A stretch of 64,000 nt of DNA from Bacillus carboniphilus (lineage in GTDB: Bacteria; Bacillota; Bacilli; Bacillales; JC228), in NCBI RefSeq assembly GCF_039522365.1, contig NZ_BAAADJ010000063.1, forward strand, positions 62,001 to 126,000. Direction: 5' to 3'. Of this stretch, positions 38,670 to 47,440 are shown piece by piece. The notes under the pieces are model-generated. The model did no database searches. It had not been told where the DNA came from and worked only from the letters and a program-made list of their open reading frames with translations. The position numbers and the translations under genes are program-made. Position 1 is the stretch's first letter. The number at the start of each line of letters is the position of its first letter.

Positions 38670-39336
38670 GTGATTCCCTCCACTGTTTTACGATAGATTT
38701 GAAAAGCTTTAGACCGTCGGCTCCACCTAGAAGATCATCAACAGCACGTTCAGGGTGAGGCATCATTCCAAGGACATTTCCACGTTCATTGATGATTCCA
38801 GCGATGTTCTCTAAGCTGCCGTTGGGGTTATTTTTATAGGTAAAAACAATTTGGTTATTTGCTTTTAAGCTTAGAAGTGTTTTTTCATCACAGTAGTAAT
38901 TTCCTTCACCGTGGGCTACTGGGATGCGGATGGTTTCGTTTTGTTCGTAATCTGAAGTGAACATCGTTTCGTTGTTGGCCACCTCTAGTTCAACTGGACG
39001 ACAGATGAATTTTAGGCTTTCATTTCGTCTCATGGCACCTGGGAGAAGGCCCGTTTCTAGTAAAATCTGAAATCCATTGCAGACACCGAGGATTGGTTTT
39101 CCAGCCTCAGCCGCTTTGATGACTTCCTTCATGACATTACTGAATCGGGCGATGGCTCCGGAACGAAGGTAGTCTCCATATGAAAACCCACCAGGAAGCA
39201 GGATTCCATCATAGTCTGCTAGGTTATCTGCATCATGCCAAACATAATCGACTTGCTCTCCTAGCTCATCTTGAATCGCATGAAACATATCAACATCACA
39301 ATTGGAACCTGGAAATACGATTACCGCGAATTTCAC
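38653..39336 (-). CDS. purQ: FGAM synthase glutaminase subunit PurQ
   Basis: 227 residues, class I glutamine amidotransferase: [10 protein letters not shown], the nucleophile Cys in GVCNGFQIL, and HPE with the catalytic His/Glu near the end. It feeds ammonia to PurL. The start is the GTG at 39336, which shares bases with the purS stop (GTGA); GAGGAG lies 11 bases before it. The frame could be read from a GTG at 39348 but the ribosome site would be too close. Confidence 0.97.
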   Translation of the reverse strand: MKFAVIVFPGSNCDVDMFHAIQDELGEQVDYVWHDADNLADYDGILLPGGFSYGDYLRSGAIARFSNVMKEVIKAAEAGKPILGVCNGFQILLETGLLPGAMRRNESLKFICRPVELEVANNETMFTSDYEQNETIRIPVAHGEGNYYCDEKTLLSLKANNQIVFTYKNNPNGSLENIAGIINERGNVLGMMPHPERAVDDLLGGADGLKLFKSIVKQWRESHVVTA

Positions 39337-39587
39337 AGAGCAACACACTCCTCAATCTCGTAGCGATAATCTTCAATAACTGGATTAGCAAGCACTTTGT
39401 CGCAGATTTCCTTCACGACTTCGTTTACATCTCGATCTGTTTTTTCTAATGTTAACTCCATATACTTACCGATTCGAACGTCTGTTACATCAGAAAAACT
39501 TAGAGTGTGTAAAGAATTTTTCACTGCCGTACCTTGTGGATCTAAAACACTTTCTCTCAATGTCACGTAAACTTTTACTTTATACAT
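39333..39587 (-). CDS. purS: FGAM synthase subunit PurS
   Basis: 84 residues, same as B. subtilis Pur[18 protein letters not shown] is its usual start. It bridges PurL and PurQ and helps ammonia transfer. The end overlaps the purQ start by four bases; purC ends 37 bases upstream. Confidence 0.96.
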   Translation of the reverse strand: MYKVKVYVTLRESVLDPQGTAVKNSLHTLSFSDVTDVRIGKYMELTLEKTDRDVNEVVKEICDKVLANPVIEDYRYEIEECVAL

Positions 39588-39624
39588 GGTGTTTGCCTCC
39601 AGTCATTTTATAAAAGTGGTTTTT

Positions 39625-40350
39625 TTAAGCTTGGGTAACTTGGGTTGCTAGAATGCGCGAATAAATAGTTTCATAGGCTGATGTTAAGTTTCCAAGGTCA
39701 CGTCGGAACACGTCTTTGTCTAGTTTTTCTTGTGTTTTAACGTCCCATAGACGACAGGTGTCTGGGGAGATCTCGTCAGCCAAAATAATTTCATTTTTAG
39801 CATCTTTTCCAAACTCAAGTTTGAAATCAATCAGTTGAACGTTCATGGTTGCGAACCAGTTTGAGAGGATTTCGTTCACAGCCAGTGCGTTTTGTTTCAA
39901 TATTTCGACTTCTATGCGTGAAGCAAGCTGTAATTCGCGGATGTGATCTTCTGTGATAAGTGGGTCACCGAGTTCATCATCTTTTAGGTAAAACTCCACG
40001 AGCGGCATGGTGAGCGATTTGCCCTCCTCCACACCAAGTCGCTTTGAAAAACTGCCGGCTGCTTTGTTTCTTACTACAACTTCAATTGGAATGATGTCGA
40101 CTTTCTTAACGAGTTGCTCAGTAGATGATAGCTTTTGAACAAAATGAGAAGGGATTCCTTCGTTATGAAGCTTTGAAAATATCAAACTCGTAATTTCATT
40201 ATTTAACCGGCCTTTCCCGGCAATTTGGCTCTTCTTTTCACCGTTGAAGGCAGTTGCAGAATCTTTATACTCTAACCAAACAAGCTGTGGGTCGTTTGTT
40301 GTGTAAACCTTTTTCGCTTTTCCTTCATATAGCAGTGCTCTCTTTTCCAT
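39625..40350 (-). CDS. purC: SAICAR synthase PurC
   Basis: 241 residues. LLYEGKAKKVY at the start binds ATP, IPIEVVVRNKAAGS and LIDFKLEFGKD are its substrate and metal sites. It joins aspartate to CAIR. AAAGGAGG precedes the ATG. The gap of more than 600 bp to purB upstream, filled by repeats, is unusual for this operon. Confidence 0.98.
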   Translation of the reverse strand: MEKRALLYEGKAKKVYTTNDPQLVWLEYKDSATAFNGEKKSQIAGKGRLNNEITSLIFSKLHNEGIPSHFVQKLSSTEQLVKKVDIIPIEVVVRNKAAGSFSKRLGVEEGKSLTMPLVEFYLKDDELGDPLITEDHIRELQLASRIEVEILKQNALAVNEILSNWFATMNVQLIDFKLEFGKDAKNEIILADEISPDTCRLWDVKTQEKLDKDVFRRDLGNLTSAYETIYSRILATQVTQA

Positions 40351-40415
40351 GGAAGAGCCTCCTTTTTAGTTAATGGCGGTTGTGGGGTGTGGCTGTTGTG
40401 AGAGTTTTTGTGTGC

Positions 40416-40700
40416 TATCGGAAATTTTGCTGGCCTTATCGGAAATCTTGGTGCTTCTATCGGAAATTTCTTGGCGGCTATCGGAAACTTTGGCGCTTCT
40501 ACCGGAAATTTCACTGACCCTATCGGAAACTTTGGACCTTCTATCGGAAATTCCCGGCGGCCTATCGGAAAATTTTGCTCTTCTATCGGAAATTTCACTG
40601 ACCCTATCGGAAACTTTGGCGCTTCTATCGGAAATTCCCGGCGGCCTATCGGAAAATTTTGCTCTTCTATCGGAATTTCCGCCGTTCCTATCAGAAATCC
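40416..40700. repeat. 21-bp TATCGGAAA array in the purB-purC gap
   Basis: Thirteen full units and a worn fourteenth start at 40416 and repeat every 21 bp to 40689. The TATCGGAAA core is constant; the other 12 bases differ but recur. Units 5-8 and 9-12 carry the same four spacers in the same order, so an 84-bp block has been duplicated. Frames stay open through it because no stop is present in phase; these frames have no ribosome binding site. No gene is seen. Confidence 0.95.
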
Positions 40701-40708
40701 AGCACCAT

Positions 40709-40895
40709 TTAACCCTAATTCGGAACTCAGAACACTCAATTCAGAAGTTATTACTCATTTTTCAGAACTCAGCATCCATTTTCCGGAACTCAGCCACCGT
40801 TTTCGGAACTAAAAGTATGTTTTCCAGAACTTAGGCAACATTTTTCAGAAGTTCCAGCCTGTTTTTCAGAACTCAGAACCCTCCCAGAACTCAAC
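40709..40895. repeat. Second 21-bp series, TTCMGAACTCAG units
   Basis: After the TATCGGAAA array the period continues with a new core: about nine units such as TTCAGAACTCAGCATCCATTT, mostly 21 bp apart, with one 20 and one 19. The units are worn. This runs into the GTGGGACA palindromes that close the purB-purC gap. Confidence 0.8.
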
Positions 40896-40905
40896 CCCAA
40901 CAGAG

Positions 40906-40979
40906 GTGGGACAGGAAACCTGTCCCCTCTGTCCCACACTGAATGAGGTGGGACACCAAACCTGTCCCTACTGTCCCAT
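40906..40979. repeat. GTGGGACA/TGTCCCAC palindromes at the purB 3' end
   Basis: Two units, 40906-40937 and 40948-40979, each GTGGGACA, then ACCTGTCCC, then TGTCCCAY. The second unit covers the last codons and the stop of purB. Confidence 0.9.
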
Positions 40980-42263
40980 TACACGTTCAAAGATGGTGTC
41001 GACGTGTTTTAGGTGGTAGTTGTAGTCGAAGCAGTCATCGATTTCGGCTGGACTTAGCAATTCGGTGATTTTCTCATCCGCCTCGATTAGGCTTCGGAAT
41101 GGGACTTGTTCTTCCCATGCTTGCATTGCACGCGGTTGGACGGTGTCGTAGGCTTCTTCACGTGGAAGGCCTTTGTCAATCAATGCTAGCAACACACGTT
41201 GGGAGTAGATTAACCCTAACGTACGATCCATGTTTCGCTTCATGTTTTCTGGGAATACCGTTAAGTTTTTCACGATGTTCGCGAAGCGGTTTAACATGTA
41301 GTTCAATGCGATTGTCGCATCTGGCAAAATGATTCGCTCTGCTGAAGAATGAGAGATATCTCGTTCATGCCATAGTGGAACATTTTCATAAGCCGTCATC
41401 ATGTATCCACGAATCACACGCGCCATTCCCGTCATGTTTTCTGAACCGATTGGGTTACGTTTATGCGGCATTGCAGAAGATCCTTTTTGACCCTTTGCAA
41501 AAAACTCTTCTACTTCACGAGTTTCACTTTTTTGTAACCCACGAACCTCAACTGCAAATTTTTCAATAGAAGTCGCAATCAATGCAATCGTTGATAAATA
41601 GTGAGCGTGACGATCACGTTGGAGGGTTTGCGTTGAAACTGGTGCTGCCTGTAGCCCTAATTTTTCACAAACATACTTTTCTACAAAAGGATCAATGTTG
41701 GCGTATGTACCAACAGCTCCCGAGATTTTTCCAAACTCAATGCCTTCCGCCGCTTGCTTGAACCGCTCTAGGTTACGCTTCATCTCTTCGTACCATAAAG
41801 CCAATTTCAAACCGAATGTCGTTGGCTCAGCGTGTACCCCATGTGTTCTTCCCATCATCACTGTGTACTTGTGCTCAATCGCTTTATTTTTTAAAATCTC
41901 GATAAAGTTCTCGATATCTTTTAATAAAATGGCATTCGCCTGCTTAATTTGATAAGACAGCGCCGTGTCCACAACATCAGTTGACGTTAGACCGTAGTGG
42001 ACCCACTTTCTTTCCTCACCCAATGTCTCAGACACCGCACGAGTAAAAGCTACGACATCATGTCTTGTTTCTTCTTCAATTTCTTTAATTCGATCGATGT
42101 TAAAAGAAGCATTTTCACGAATTTTTTGCACGTCTTCTTTTGGAATTTCACCAAGCTCCACCCAAGCTTCACATGCTAAAATTTCTACCTCTAACCAAGC
42201 GTTAAAACGGTTTTCTTCTGTCCAAATCGCTCCCATTTCAGGGCGTGTATAACGATCAATCAT
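40968..42263 (-). CDS. purB: Adenylosuccinate lyase PurB
   Basis: 431 residues, as in B. subtilis. Fumarase/aspartase superfamily: [21 protein letters not shown] (His) and the signature [17 protein letters not shown] with the catalytic Ser. It acts twice in purine synthesis (SAICAR to AICAR, adenylosuccinate to AMP). GGAGGATTACA precedes the ATG at 42263, which overlaps the purK stop (ATGA); a longer frame starts at 42299. The last residues (MGQ) are encoded by a GTGGGACA repeat. Confidence 0.98.
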   Translation of the reverse strand: MIDRYTRPEMGAIWTEENRFNAWLEVEILACEAWVELGEIPKEDVQKIRENASFNIDRIKEIEEETRHDVVAFTRAVSETLGEERKWVHYGLTSTDVVDTALSYQIKQANAILLKDIENFIEILKNKAIEHKYTVMMGRTHGVHAEPTTFGLKLALWYEEMKRNLERFKQAAEGIEFGKISGAVGTYANIDPFVEKYVCEKLGLQAAPVSTQTLQRDRHAHYLSTIALIATSIEKFAVEVRGLQKSETREVEEFFAKGQKGSSAMPHKRNPIGSENMTGMARVIRGYMMTAYENVPLWHERDISHSSAERIILPDATIALNYMLNRFANIVKNLTVFPENMKRNMDRTLGLIYSQRVLLALIDKGLPREEAYDTVQPRAMQAWEEQVPFRSLIEADEKITELLSPAEIDDCFDYNYHLKHVDTIFERVMGQ

Positions 42264-43420
42264 TGTAATCCTCCGATCTTTTCCTGCATCTTTTCCCATA
42301 TTTGACTTTCTTCCATCTCAGATAAAACTTTTTCCACTGATTCATCTAAAACCGTTATGTGACCCATCTTTCTTTTAAGTTTTGCCTCATGTTTACCATA
42401 TAGATGAACATTCCAACTACGGTATTTTTTAATATTGTTGACAACTTTCTCCTGATGTTCTCCTAATATGTTTACCATAACGGCCGGTTTTAATTGATCA
42501 ACACTTCCTAATGACCAGTTGCAGACCGCTCGAATGTGTTGCGCGAACTGAGATGTTTCACAAGCTTCTATTGTATAATGTCCGGAATTGTGAGGTCTAG
42601 GAGCAAGTTCGTTGATAAAGATGTCTCCTTCTTTTGTTAAAAACATCTCAACCGCCAATACTCCAACCACCTGCATGTACTCCGCAATCTTTTTAGCTTT
42701 TTCAACTGCGTCCGCTTTTGCAGCTTCACTGATTCGAGCAGGCGCAATCGTTTGGTGTAAAATATTATCTCTGTGGATGTTTTCTGCGACTGGAAATACA
42801 GACATTTCGCCATCTGGGTTCCGAGCAATTATCACGGAGATTTCTTTTTCAAAATCGACCCATTGTTCAAGAACGCATTCACCCTGTTGTAATAACTTAG
42901 CTCCGTCCGGCAAGTCCTTCTCAGAACGAATCACAAGCTGCCCTTTTCCGTCATAACCACCTCTAGCTGTTTTTAAAACAGAAGGGTATCCAATTTCCTC
43001 TATCTCTCTATATAAATCTTCCAAACTCTCGATAACAGCATAGGGAGCAACCTCAACACCCGCTTCCTGAATGCTACGTTTCTCAGAAATCCGACTTTGC
43101 GTGAGCTCTAGCACTCTACTTCCCTGGGGAACATAAGCATGCTCGCATAGCCATTTCAATCGTTCAGAATCTATATTTTCAAACTCATATGTAACAACAT
43201 CACTGATTGCAGCTAGCTTTCGTACAGCGATGGAATCATTGTATTCAGCAATAATTTTATAATCCGCAACTTGCCCACAAGGAGAATCTTCGGTAGGGTC
43301 TAAAACAGCGATTCGAAAGCCCATTGATTTAGCAGCTTGCGCCATCATTCTCCCTAATTGTCCTCCACCTATAATTCCAATGGTTTGACCAGGTAAAATT
43401 AGTTGCTTAGACAAGTTCAT
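42260..43420 (-). CDS. purK: N5-carboxyaminoimidazole ribonucleotide synthase PurK
   Basis: About 386 residues, ATP-grasp: [30 protein letters not shown] and [12 protein letters not shown] are its markers. It carboxylates AIR to N5-CAIR with ATP and bicarbonate, feeding PurE. The start (ATG at 43420) lies inside the end of purE, and the stop overlaps the purB start by four bases, so the three genes are coupled. Confidence 0.97.
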   Translation of the reverse strand: MNLSKQLILPGQTIGIIGGGQLGRMMAQAAKSMGFRIAVLDPTEDSPCGQVADYKIIAEYNDSIAVRKLAAISDVVTYEFENIDSERLKWLCEHAYVPQGSRVLELTQSRISEKRSIQEAGVEVAPYAVIESLEDLYREIEEIGYPSVLKTARGGYDGKGQLVIRSEKDLPDGAKLLQQGECVLEQWVDFEKEISVIIARNPDGEMSVFPVAENIHRDNILHQTIAPARISEAAKADAVEKAKKIAEYMQVVGVLAVEMFLTKEGDIFINELAPRPHNSGHYTIEACETSQFAQHIRAVCNWSLGSVDQLKPAVMVNILGEHQEKVVNNIKKYRSWNVHLYGKHEAKLKRKMGHITVLDESVEKVLSEMEESQIWEKMQEKIGGLQ

Positions 43421-43895
43421 CACTACTTTCTAATACAGATTCTCTTGTTTTGTCGCGCATAGCTTGAAGTTTACTTGCAATGCCCAGGTTGGTTGAGCCT
43501 AAAATTTGGGCAGCTAATAGCCCAGCATTCGTCGCACCCGCTTTTCCGATGGCTACTGTTGCAACCGGTACGCCGCCTGGCATTTGAACGATGGATAATA
43601 AGGAGTCCAGTCCATTTAAGGCTTTCGATTGAACCGGTACACCGATAACCGGAAGCGTAGTTTTGGCTGCTACCATTCCAGGTAAGTGGGCAGCTCCTCC
43701 AGCTCCAGCGATGATGACTTTAATTCCACGATTACGTGCTTCTTCTGCGAATGTAAACATAAGATCTGGCGTGCGATGCGCAGAGACCACTTTTTTTTCA
43801 AAAGGAATCTCGAGTTGATCAAGCACCTCACAGGTAATTTTCATTGTATCCCAGTCTGACTTGCTGCCCATGATTACTGCAATTTCAGGTTTCAT
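43407..43895 (-). CDS. purE: N5-CAIR mutase PurE
   Basis: 162 residues. [22 protein letters not shown] and [11 protein letters not shown] are the class I PurE phosphate and substrate loops. It moves the carboxyl group to make CAIR. AGGAGGAGAAC precedes the ATG at 43895; a longer frame to 43967 runs back into the riboswitch terminator and is not used. First gene of the operon. Confidence 0.98.
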   Translation of the reverse strand: MKPEIAVIMGSKSDWDTMKITCEVLDQLEIPFEKKVVSAHRTPDLMFTFAEEARNRGIKVIIAGAGGAAHLPGMVAAKTTLPVIGVPVQSKALNGLDSLLSIVQMPGGVPVATVAIGKAGATNAGLLAAQILGSTNLGIASKLQAMRDKTRESVLESSDELV

Positions 43896-43921
43896 GTTCT
43901 CCTCCTGGTACAACTTTTTAT

Positions 43922-43981
43922 AAAATAAGAAAAGCTCGAAACAGATTGACTCCATAAGAGAAAGCAATCTGCCCGAGCTTT
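43922..43981 (-). terminator. Riboswitch-controlled terminator before purE
   Basis: On the minus strand AAGCTCG-CAGATTG pairs with CAATCTG-CGAGCTT and is followed by TTCTTATTTT. It lies between the guanine aptamer and the purE ribosome site. Confidence 0.9.
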
Positions 43982-44049
43982 AGATGTTTTCATGGGTAAA
44001 AAACGACAGTCCTTCCCCATAAAAATCCTAATACGGCCTATTTCACTTT

Positions 44050-44120
44050 CCCTCATAGTCCGATAATTTACGGTCATCGGGTAGAAACTTTTGGGCCATA
44101 TCCCCAACATTATACGAGGG
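44050..44120 (-). promoter_or_regulatory. Guanine-class purine riboswitch aptamer
   Basis: On the minus strand CCCTCGTATAAT (P1) is followed by GGGATATGGCCC, AGTTTCTACCCG, ACCGTAAAT and the closing CGGACTATGAGGG. The J3/1 segment is GACTAT, so the ligand-reading base is C, which pairs with guanine or hypoxanthine (GATTAT would mean adenine). It should turn the operon off when guanine is plentiful. Confidence 0.97.
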
Positions 44121-44151
44121 TCTTTAATTGTCAGTTTCTTAACTCCATTTC

Positions 44152-44181
44152 ATTTTAACAACGGCTTTCAAGTAATGTCAA
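44152..44181 (-). promoter_or_regulatory. Sigma-A promoter of the pur operon
   Basis: On the minus strand TTGACA (44176-44181) and TAAAAT (44152-44157) with an 18-bp spacer. The transcript would start about 25 bases before the aptamer. Confidence 0.8.
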
Positions 44182-44186
44182 CAACA

Positions 44187-44230
44187 AATAGCGAACATTA
44201 AAATTTTCAGACAATATAATGTTCGGCTTT
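44187..44230. promoter_or_regulatory. Twin PurBoxes (PurR operator)
   Basis: CGAACATT at 44192-44199 and AATGTTCGG at 44218-44226 are inverted copies of the PurBox, whose core is CCGAAC/GTTCGG. Their 18-base separation and place just upstream of the -35 match the B. subtilis pur operon. The operator ends four bases before the stop of the neighbouring kinase gene. Confidence 0.88.
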
Positions 44231-44234
44231 TCAT

Positions 44235-45029
44235 TTAGTTTTGTTTTGTTTCTGGGACAGCGAAACCTGTCCCCCCTGTCCCGTAGACTCTTTTTATGAA
44301 TTTGCCGATGACTAGAGGCAGGATGGTGTGCCTTCGGTAGTGTAGGAACTTTATGAGTTCTTTTCCGTCTTCTTTAGATAAATTCCAATCATGCGGTATG
44401 AAAGACACCATTTCTTCTAGAAGTTGAATGGGCATGGTTTGAACAACCCGTACTGCTTCCTTAAAGTCATTTTCACTCGGGACAAATTTTGCCATCATTT
44501 CATGGGTTGCACTCTTAATCAACGTATTAGACAAATAGTAAAAATCATTAACTTCCCAATCATTTGATCCAAGTAAATCTGCGTGATCAATTACCCATAG
44601 GTAATGGGCACCAGACTCAACTTCTTCTAGTAAAATATTTTTCCTGGTCCGATCAACATTGCAAAGCCAATAATCAAACACGATAATTTTTGCCAAGTCT
44701 GAAGCATTTAGTATTCTTTCAGGCTTCACCTCGTGCGCATTTTTACAATCGTATAAGTACAAGCTCATAAACTGTTTGGATGTATTTACAGTTCCTATTT
44801 TATTGGGCATTTGATCCACGAATTCCTCCGGCAGACTGACTTGATAGGAGTAGGGAATCGGCAACCCCATAAATCGTGAAATACAGTACCCGATCCATTC
44901 ATTAATTAAAGCTTTACTCTCCTTTGGTTTATACAGCTTAACGACGTAGTCTTTCCCATTATCGAATGAAATTAAGTGGGCATTGTTCGTTTTACTTTCA
45001 AATAGCTTTTGATAGAGTTGAGGCTTCAA
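44235..45029 (-). CDS. HipA-like kinase family protein
   Basis: 264 residues. The catalytic core of HipA/PI3K-like kinases is complete: FDYWLCNVDRTRKNILL (N-x-D-R-x3-N) and WVIDHADLLG with the metal Asp. The N-terminal part, FDNGKDYVVKLYKP, holds the ATP-binding Lys. It is shorter than toxin HipA and has no HipB antitoxin beside it, so a regulatory or modifying kinase is likelier than a toxin. The start is the TTG at 45029, overlapping the GT4 stop, with GAGG nine bases before it. The C-terminal tail (GTGGTGFAVP) is encoded by an inserted GTGGGACA repeat, so it is probably not functional. Confidence 0.8.
   Translation of the reverse strand: MKPQLYQKLFESKTNNAHLISFDNGKDYVVKLYKPKESKALINEWIGYCISRFMGLPIPYSYQVSLPEEFVDQMPNKIGTVNTSKQFMSLYLYDCKNAHEVKPERILNASDLAKIIVFDYWLCNVDRTRKNILLEEVESGAHYLWVIDHADLLGSNDWEVNDFYYLSNTLIKSATHEMMAKFVPSENDFKEAVRVVQTMPIQLLEEMVSFIPHDWNLSKEDGKELIKFLHYRRHTILPLVIGKFIKRVYGTGGTGFAVPETKQN
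44253..44283. repeat. GTGGGACA-family palindrome inside the HipA-like gene end
   Basis: TGGGACAGCG, ACCTGTCCC, CTGTCCCG. It lies within the last 16 codons and is read through in frame. Confidence 0.85.
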
Positions 45030-46123
45030 TTTGAATTACCTCGCTTTACAATTTGGCTTAATAGCTGGATATATTGCTCTGAGCATACAGGTAATGAGAA
45101 GTATTCCTCCACTCGATTTCTTGCAGTCTTTGAAATCTCATCGTATCGGTGGGGACGGTCAATGAGACGATAGATACATTCGGCAGCCCCTTTTACATGC
45201 TCTTCTTTATATAAAAATCCTGTTTCCCCGTGCTTTACGATTTCTGGAACGGATGATATATCAGGAGCCACAACTGGAACACCGCAAGCCATTGATTCGA
45301 TAAAAGTATTTCCAAAGGATTCTGATTTTGTGGTGGAAATCGTGCATCCACCTGATTTTCTAATTTTTGCGTATAAATGAGGCATTTGTTGGTATGGGAC
45401 CACAGGAAACCATTTCACTACTTCAGTTAGCCCCTGACTTTTCCATTCCTGTTCAAACAAATCCCGCTCCACACTTCTAGCTCCGCCGATAACCCAAAAC
45501 TCAATATCGTTTCTTTCCATACGAATAGATTTAGCGATTCTCAGCAATAGTCTCCAATTCTTTCGAACATCTAGTCTACCAATATAGGCTACTACTTTCT
45601 TGTTTTTCGGAAGAATTGGATCATGGTTTAGCTGGATTTCTCCTTGATCAAGGGGGCGGAAAAACGATGTATTTAGGCAATTATTGATGACTTTTATGGG
45701 GGCATGCTGATCGATTAAAATAGAAAGAACTCTTTTTTGATAGCTTGTGGGAACAATGAATAGACTAGGTGATATTTTTTCAACCCCGTTAAGATTTCTC
45801 GACAATTTCGTAATTTCGGGAGTTCTCGCTTCCACTAAAATTGGCCCGTCGTACTGGACCTTCTCTAGCCAGCTATAAGCTTTACTTGTATCAACAACAA
45901 CAATGGCATCGTAGTGATTCTTCAGGATAATTTGGTTAATCTCTTCTGTATCTTGTGTCAAATAGACCGTCGCAACATCCTGCATCATATGCATTCCACC
46001 TAAGTCTTTACAATAGAGAAACTCGGTGGTAATTCCACGTTTTTTAAAATAAATGGCGCGGTTACGCCAACCGGCATTCACACCACCTACTGTTAGTAGC
46101 CGCCAGATGATTAAAATTTTCAT
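45026..46123 (-). CDS. GT4-family glycosyltransferase
   Basis: 365 residues. GT-B fold: LTVGGVNAGWRNRAI is the acceptor-side glycine loop, VVAYIGRLDVRKNWRLLLR opens the donor domain, and SESFGNTFIESMACGVPVV carries the E-x7-E donor motif. No membrane segment. It transfers an activated sugar to an unknown acceptor. GAGGAAGTGATAAT precedes the ATG. It is between two kinase genes, 33 bases after the first and overlapping the second. GT4 enzymes paired with kinase-like proteins recall CotSA-CotS of the Bacillus spore coat; this is an analogy. Confidence 0.9.
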   Translation of the reverse strand: MKILIIWRLLTVGGVNAGWRNRAIYFKKRGITTEFLYCKDLGGMHMMQDVATVYLTQDTEEINQIILKNHYDAIVVVDTSKAYSWLEKVQYDGPILVEARTPEITKLSRNLNGVEKISPSLFIVPTSYQKRVLSILIDQHAPIKVINNCLNTSFFRPLDQGEIQLNHDPILPKNKKVVAYIGRLDVRKNWRLLLRIAKSIRMERNDIEFWVIGGARSVERDLFEQEWKSQGLTEVVKWFPVVPYQQMPHLYAKIRKSGGCTISTTKSESFGNTFIESMACGVPVVAPDISSVPEIVKHGETGFLYKEEHVKGAAECIYRLIDRPHRYDEISKTARNRVEEYFSLPVCSEQYIQLLSQIVKRGNSN

Positions 46124-46156
46124 ATTATCACTTCCTCTGCAGCTTTCTTACTTCGC

Positions 46157-47104
46157 TTACTTTTTTGACTTTTTTTCTTTCACCTTCTGATCTTTTGCTC
46201 GCTGTTCAGTATCGCCTATCATTTTTCCTTTTATTTTACTCTTAATAGCTTTTTCTTGTTCTAGTTTTCTTTCTTCTTTAATCGTCTTCCTCACTAGACC
46301 TACTAATCCCTTATATAATGATTTTGCATTTGTAGAAGTTAAAAGTGTACCTGTTTTCTGGCTTATTGAGTCTATGTCTACACTTTTGTTTTGAAGCTGA
46401 TGGTACATCTCCCTTGAAACCTCATCTAAGTGCATATAGTACTCCCATTCCGTGTAGAGCCTTGGGGCCAACTCTTTTACATGTTCAAGAAATGTATTTT
46501 TATATTCTCCTAAGCTTGTTAATAGCTTACGGGGATAAGGATACGTTCGGTTTCTCCAAACGGTTCTCCCTACATCAATAACTTTCAGGGACCCGTCCTC
46601 TTGAAGGTATATTTGTCGTTTATGATGATCGATGCGCTCATATCCAATTTTTTTAAATGTTATAAGTAATTTAATCAGTTCATATGAAAGCTCTTTTGTT
46701 AGTGGTTGAGATTGGAGATATTCTCTTAAATCCACCCCACCAACCATCTCCATCACTATGAAATTCTCACCCTTACAGAAAATTTTCGGTAATAGTTGTG
46801 TCTTCTTCCCCAATGACATCGCATAGTACTCTCTTTCACAATCAACGATATCACCATAGACCTTTACAACCATTTTATGGTTTACTTTAAAAACTGCTCC
46901 TTGTCGACCCTTTCCAATCATCTCTAGGTCTGATTTATTTACTACTGACACATCTACATCTTCAAACCCCTGAATTTGAATTTTATTAACCTGTTTTTGA
47001 ATTGATTCACACTTGAATTTTTTCTTTCCCACTTCATAATCATCTCCTTTTCGAATTAAATTTCTCTGGGTAGCCGTTACTAACAATTTCAACAAATCAT
47101 TCAT
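46157..47104 (-). CDS. Protein kinase-like protein, YrzF/Bud32-like, with basic tail
   Basis: 315 residues. A kinase N-lobe is clear: IGKGRQGAVFKV (glycine loop), VVKVYGD (Lys) and EREYYAM (Glu), then a hinge IVMEMVGGVDLREYL. The catalytic loop is off pattern: YERIDHHKRQIYL in place of H-x-D-x4-N, then VIDVGRT in place of DFG. The YrzF/Bud32-like group shows similar departures. Activity is thus uncertain. The last 60 residues are highly basic (KIKGKMIGDTEQRAK, KEKKSKK), perhaps for binding nucleic acid or an acidic polymer. It is first in the operon with GT4 and the HipA-like gene. No strong ribosome site is seen. Confidence 0.75.
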   Translation of the reverse strand: MNDLLKLLVTATQRNLIRKGDDYEVGKKKFKCESIQKQVNKIQIQGFEDVDVSVVNKSDLEMIGKGRQGAVFKVNHKMVVKVYGDIVDCEREYYAMSLGKKTQLLPKIFCKGENFIVMEMVGGVDLREYLQSQPLTKELSYELIKLLITFKKIGYERIDHHKRQIYLQEDGSLKVIDVGRTVWRNRTYPYPRKLLTSLGEYKNTFLEHVKELAPRLYTEWEYYMHLDEVSREMYHQLQNKSVDIDSISQKTGTLLTSTNAKSLYKGLVGLVRKTIKEERKLEQEKAIKSKIKGKMIGDTEQRAKDQKVKEKKSKK

Positions 47105-47440
47105 AACACAAGAATGGCTTGTACCATTTTCAACCTCAGGAATAATGCCCTGCTCATTAAATCTATTATTTAACTTGCTTTTTTGATGTTTGAGTACAGC
47201 TACAGTGTTTTTACAATTATTAAATGAATATTTCTAGTGTTTTGAAACTGACAGGCGTACAGTTTTTTATGTTTTTTCAAAAAAATGTAAAGGAAGATAC
47301 CTGAAATTGTAATACTATTGCCTTGATAGGCTATAGACTAGTTGTTAGTCTCTGATTCTGAAATTGGAACACCTGTCTCCACTATCCTGGCTAGATGTAT
47401 GCTATATTGGATTTATTCCCAATTGTTAGGAGAGAGGTAG
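47105..47440. other. Gap between divergent kinase operon and exporter gene
   Basis: This 336-bp AT-rich gap should hold both promoters. I see a small inverted repeat GACTA-N5-TAGTC at 47336-47350 and no convincing sigma-A pair, riboswitch or gene. Confidence 0.4.

Noticed and set aside
40416-40700. CRISPR-like array (constant core, variable spacers)
   Set aside because: The core is only 9 bases and the spacers 12 bases, spacers recur in a duplicated block, and there are no cas genes in the window.
40272-40834. Frames of 134-155 codons rich in IGNF or FPI repeats
   Set aside because: They translate the TATCGGAAA array; 21 bp is divisible by three and the unit has no stop, so open frames are expected without coding.
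43896-43967. Longer PurE N-terminus from the ATG at 43967
   Set aside because: It would run through the riboswitch terminator; AGGAGG and the family start fit the ATG at 43895.
44235-45029. HipA toxin of a HipBA toxin-antitoxin pair
   Set aside because: No HipB-like HTH gene is adjacent; the neighbours are a glycosyltransferase and another kinase.
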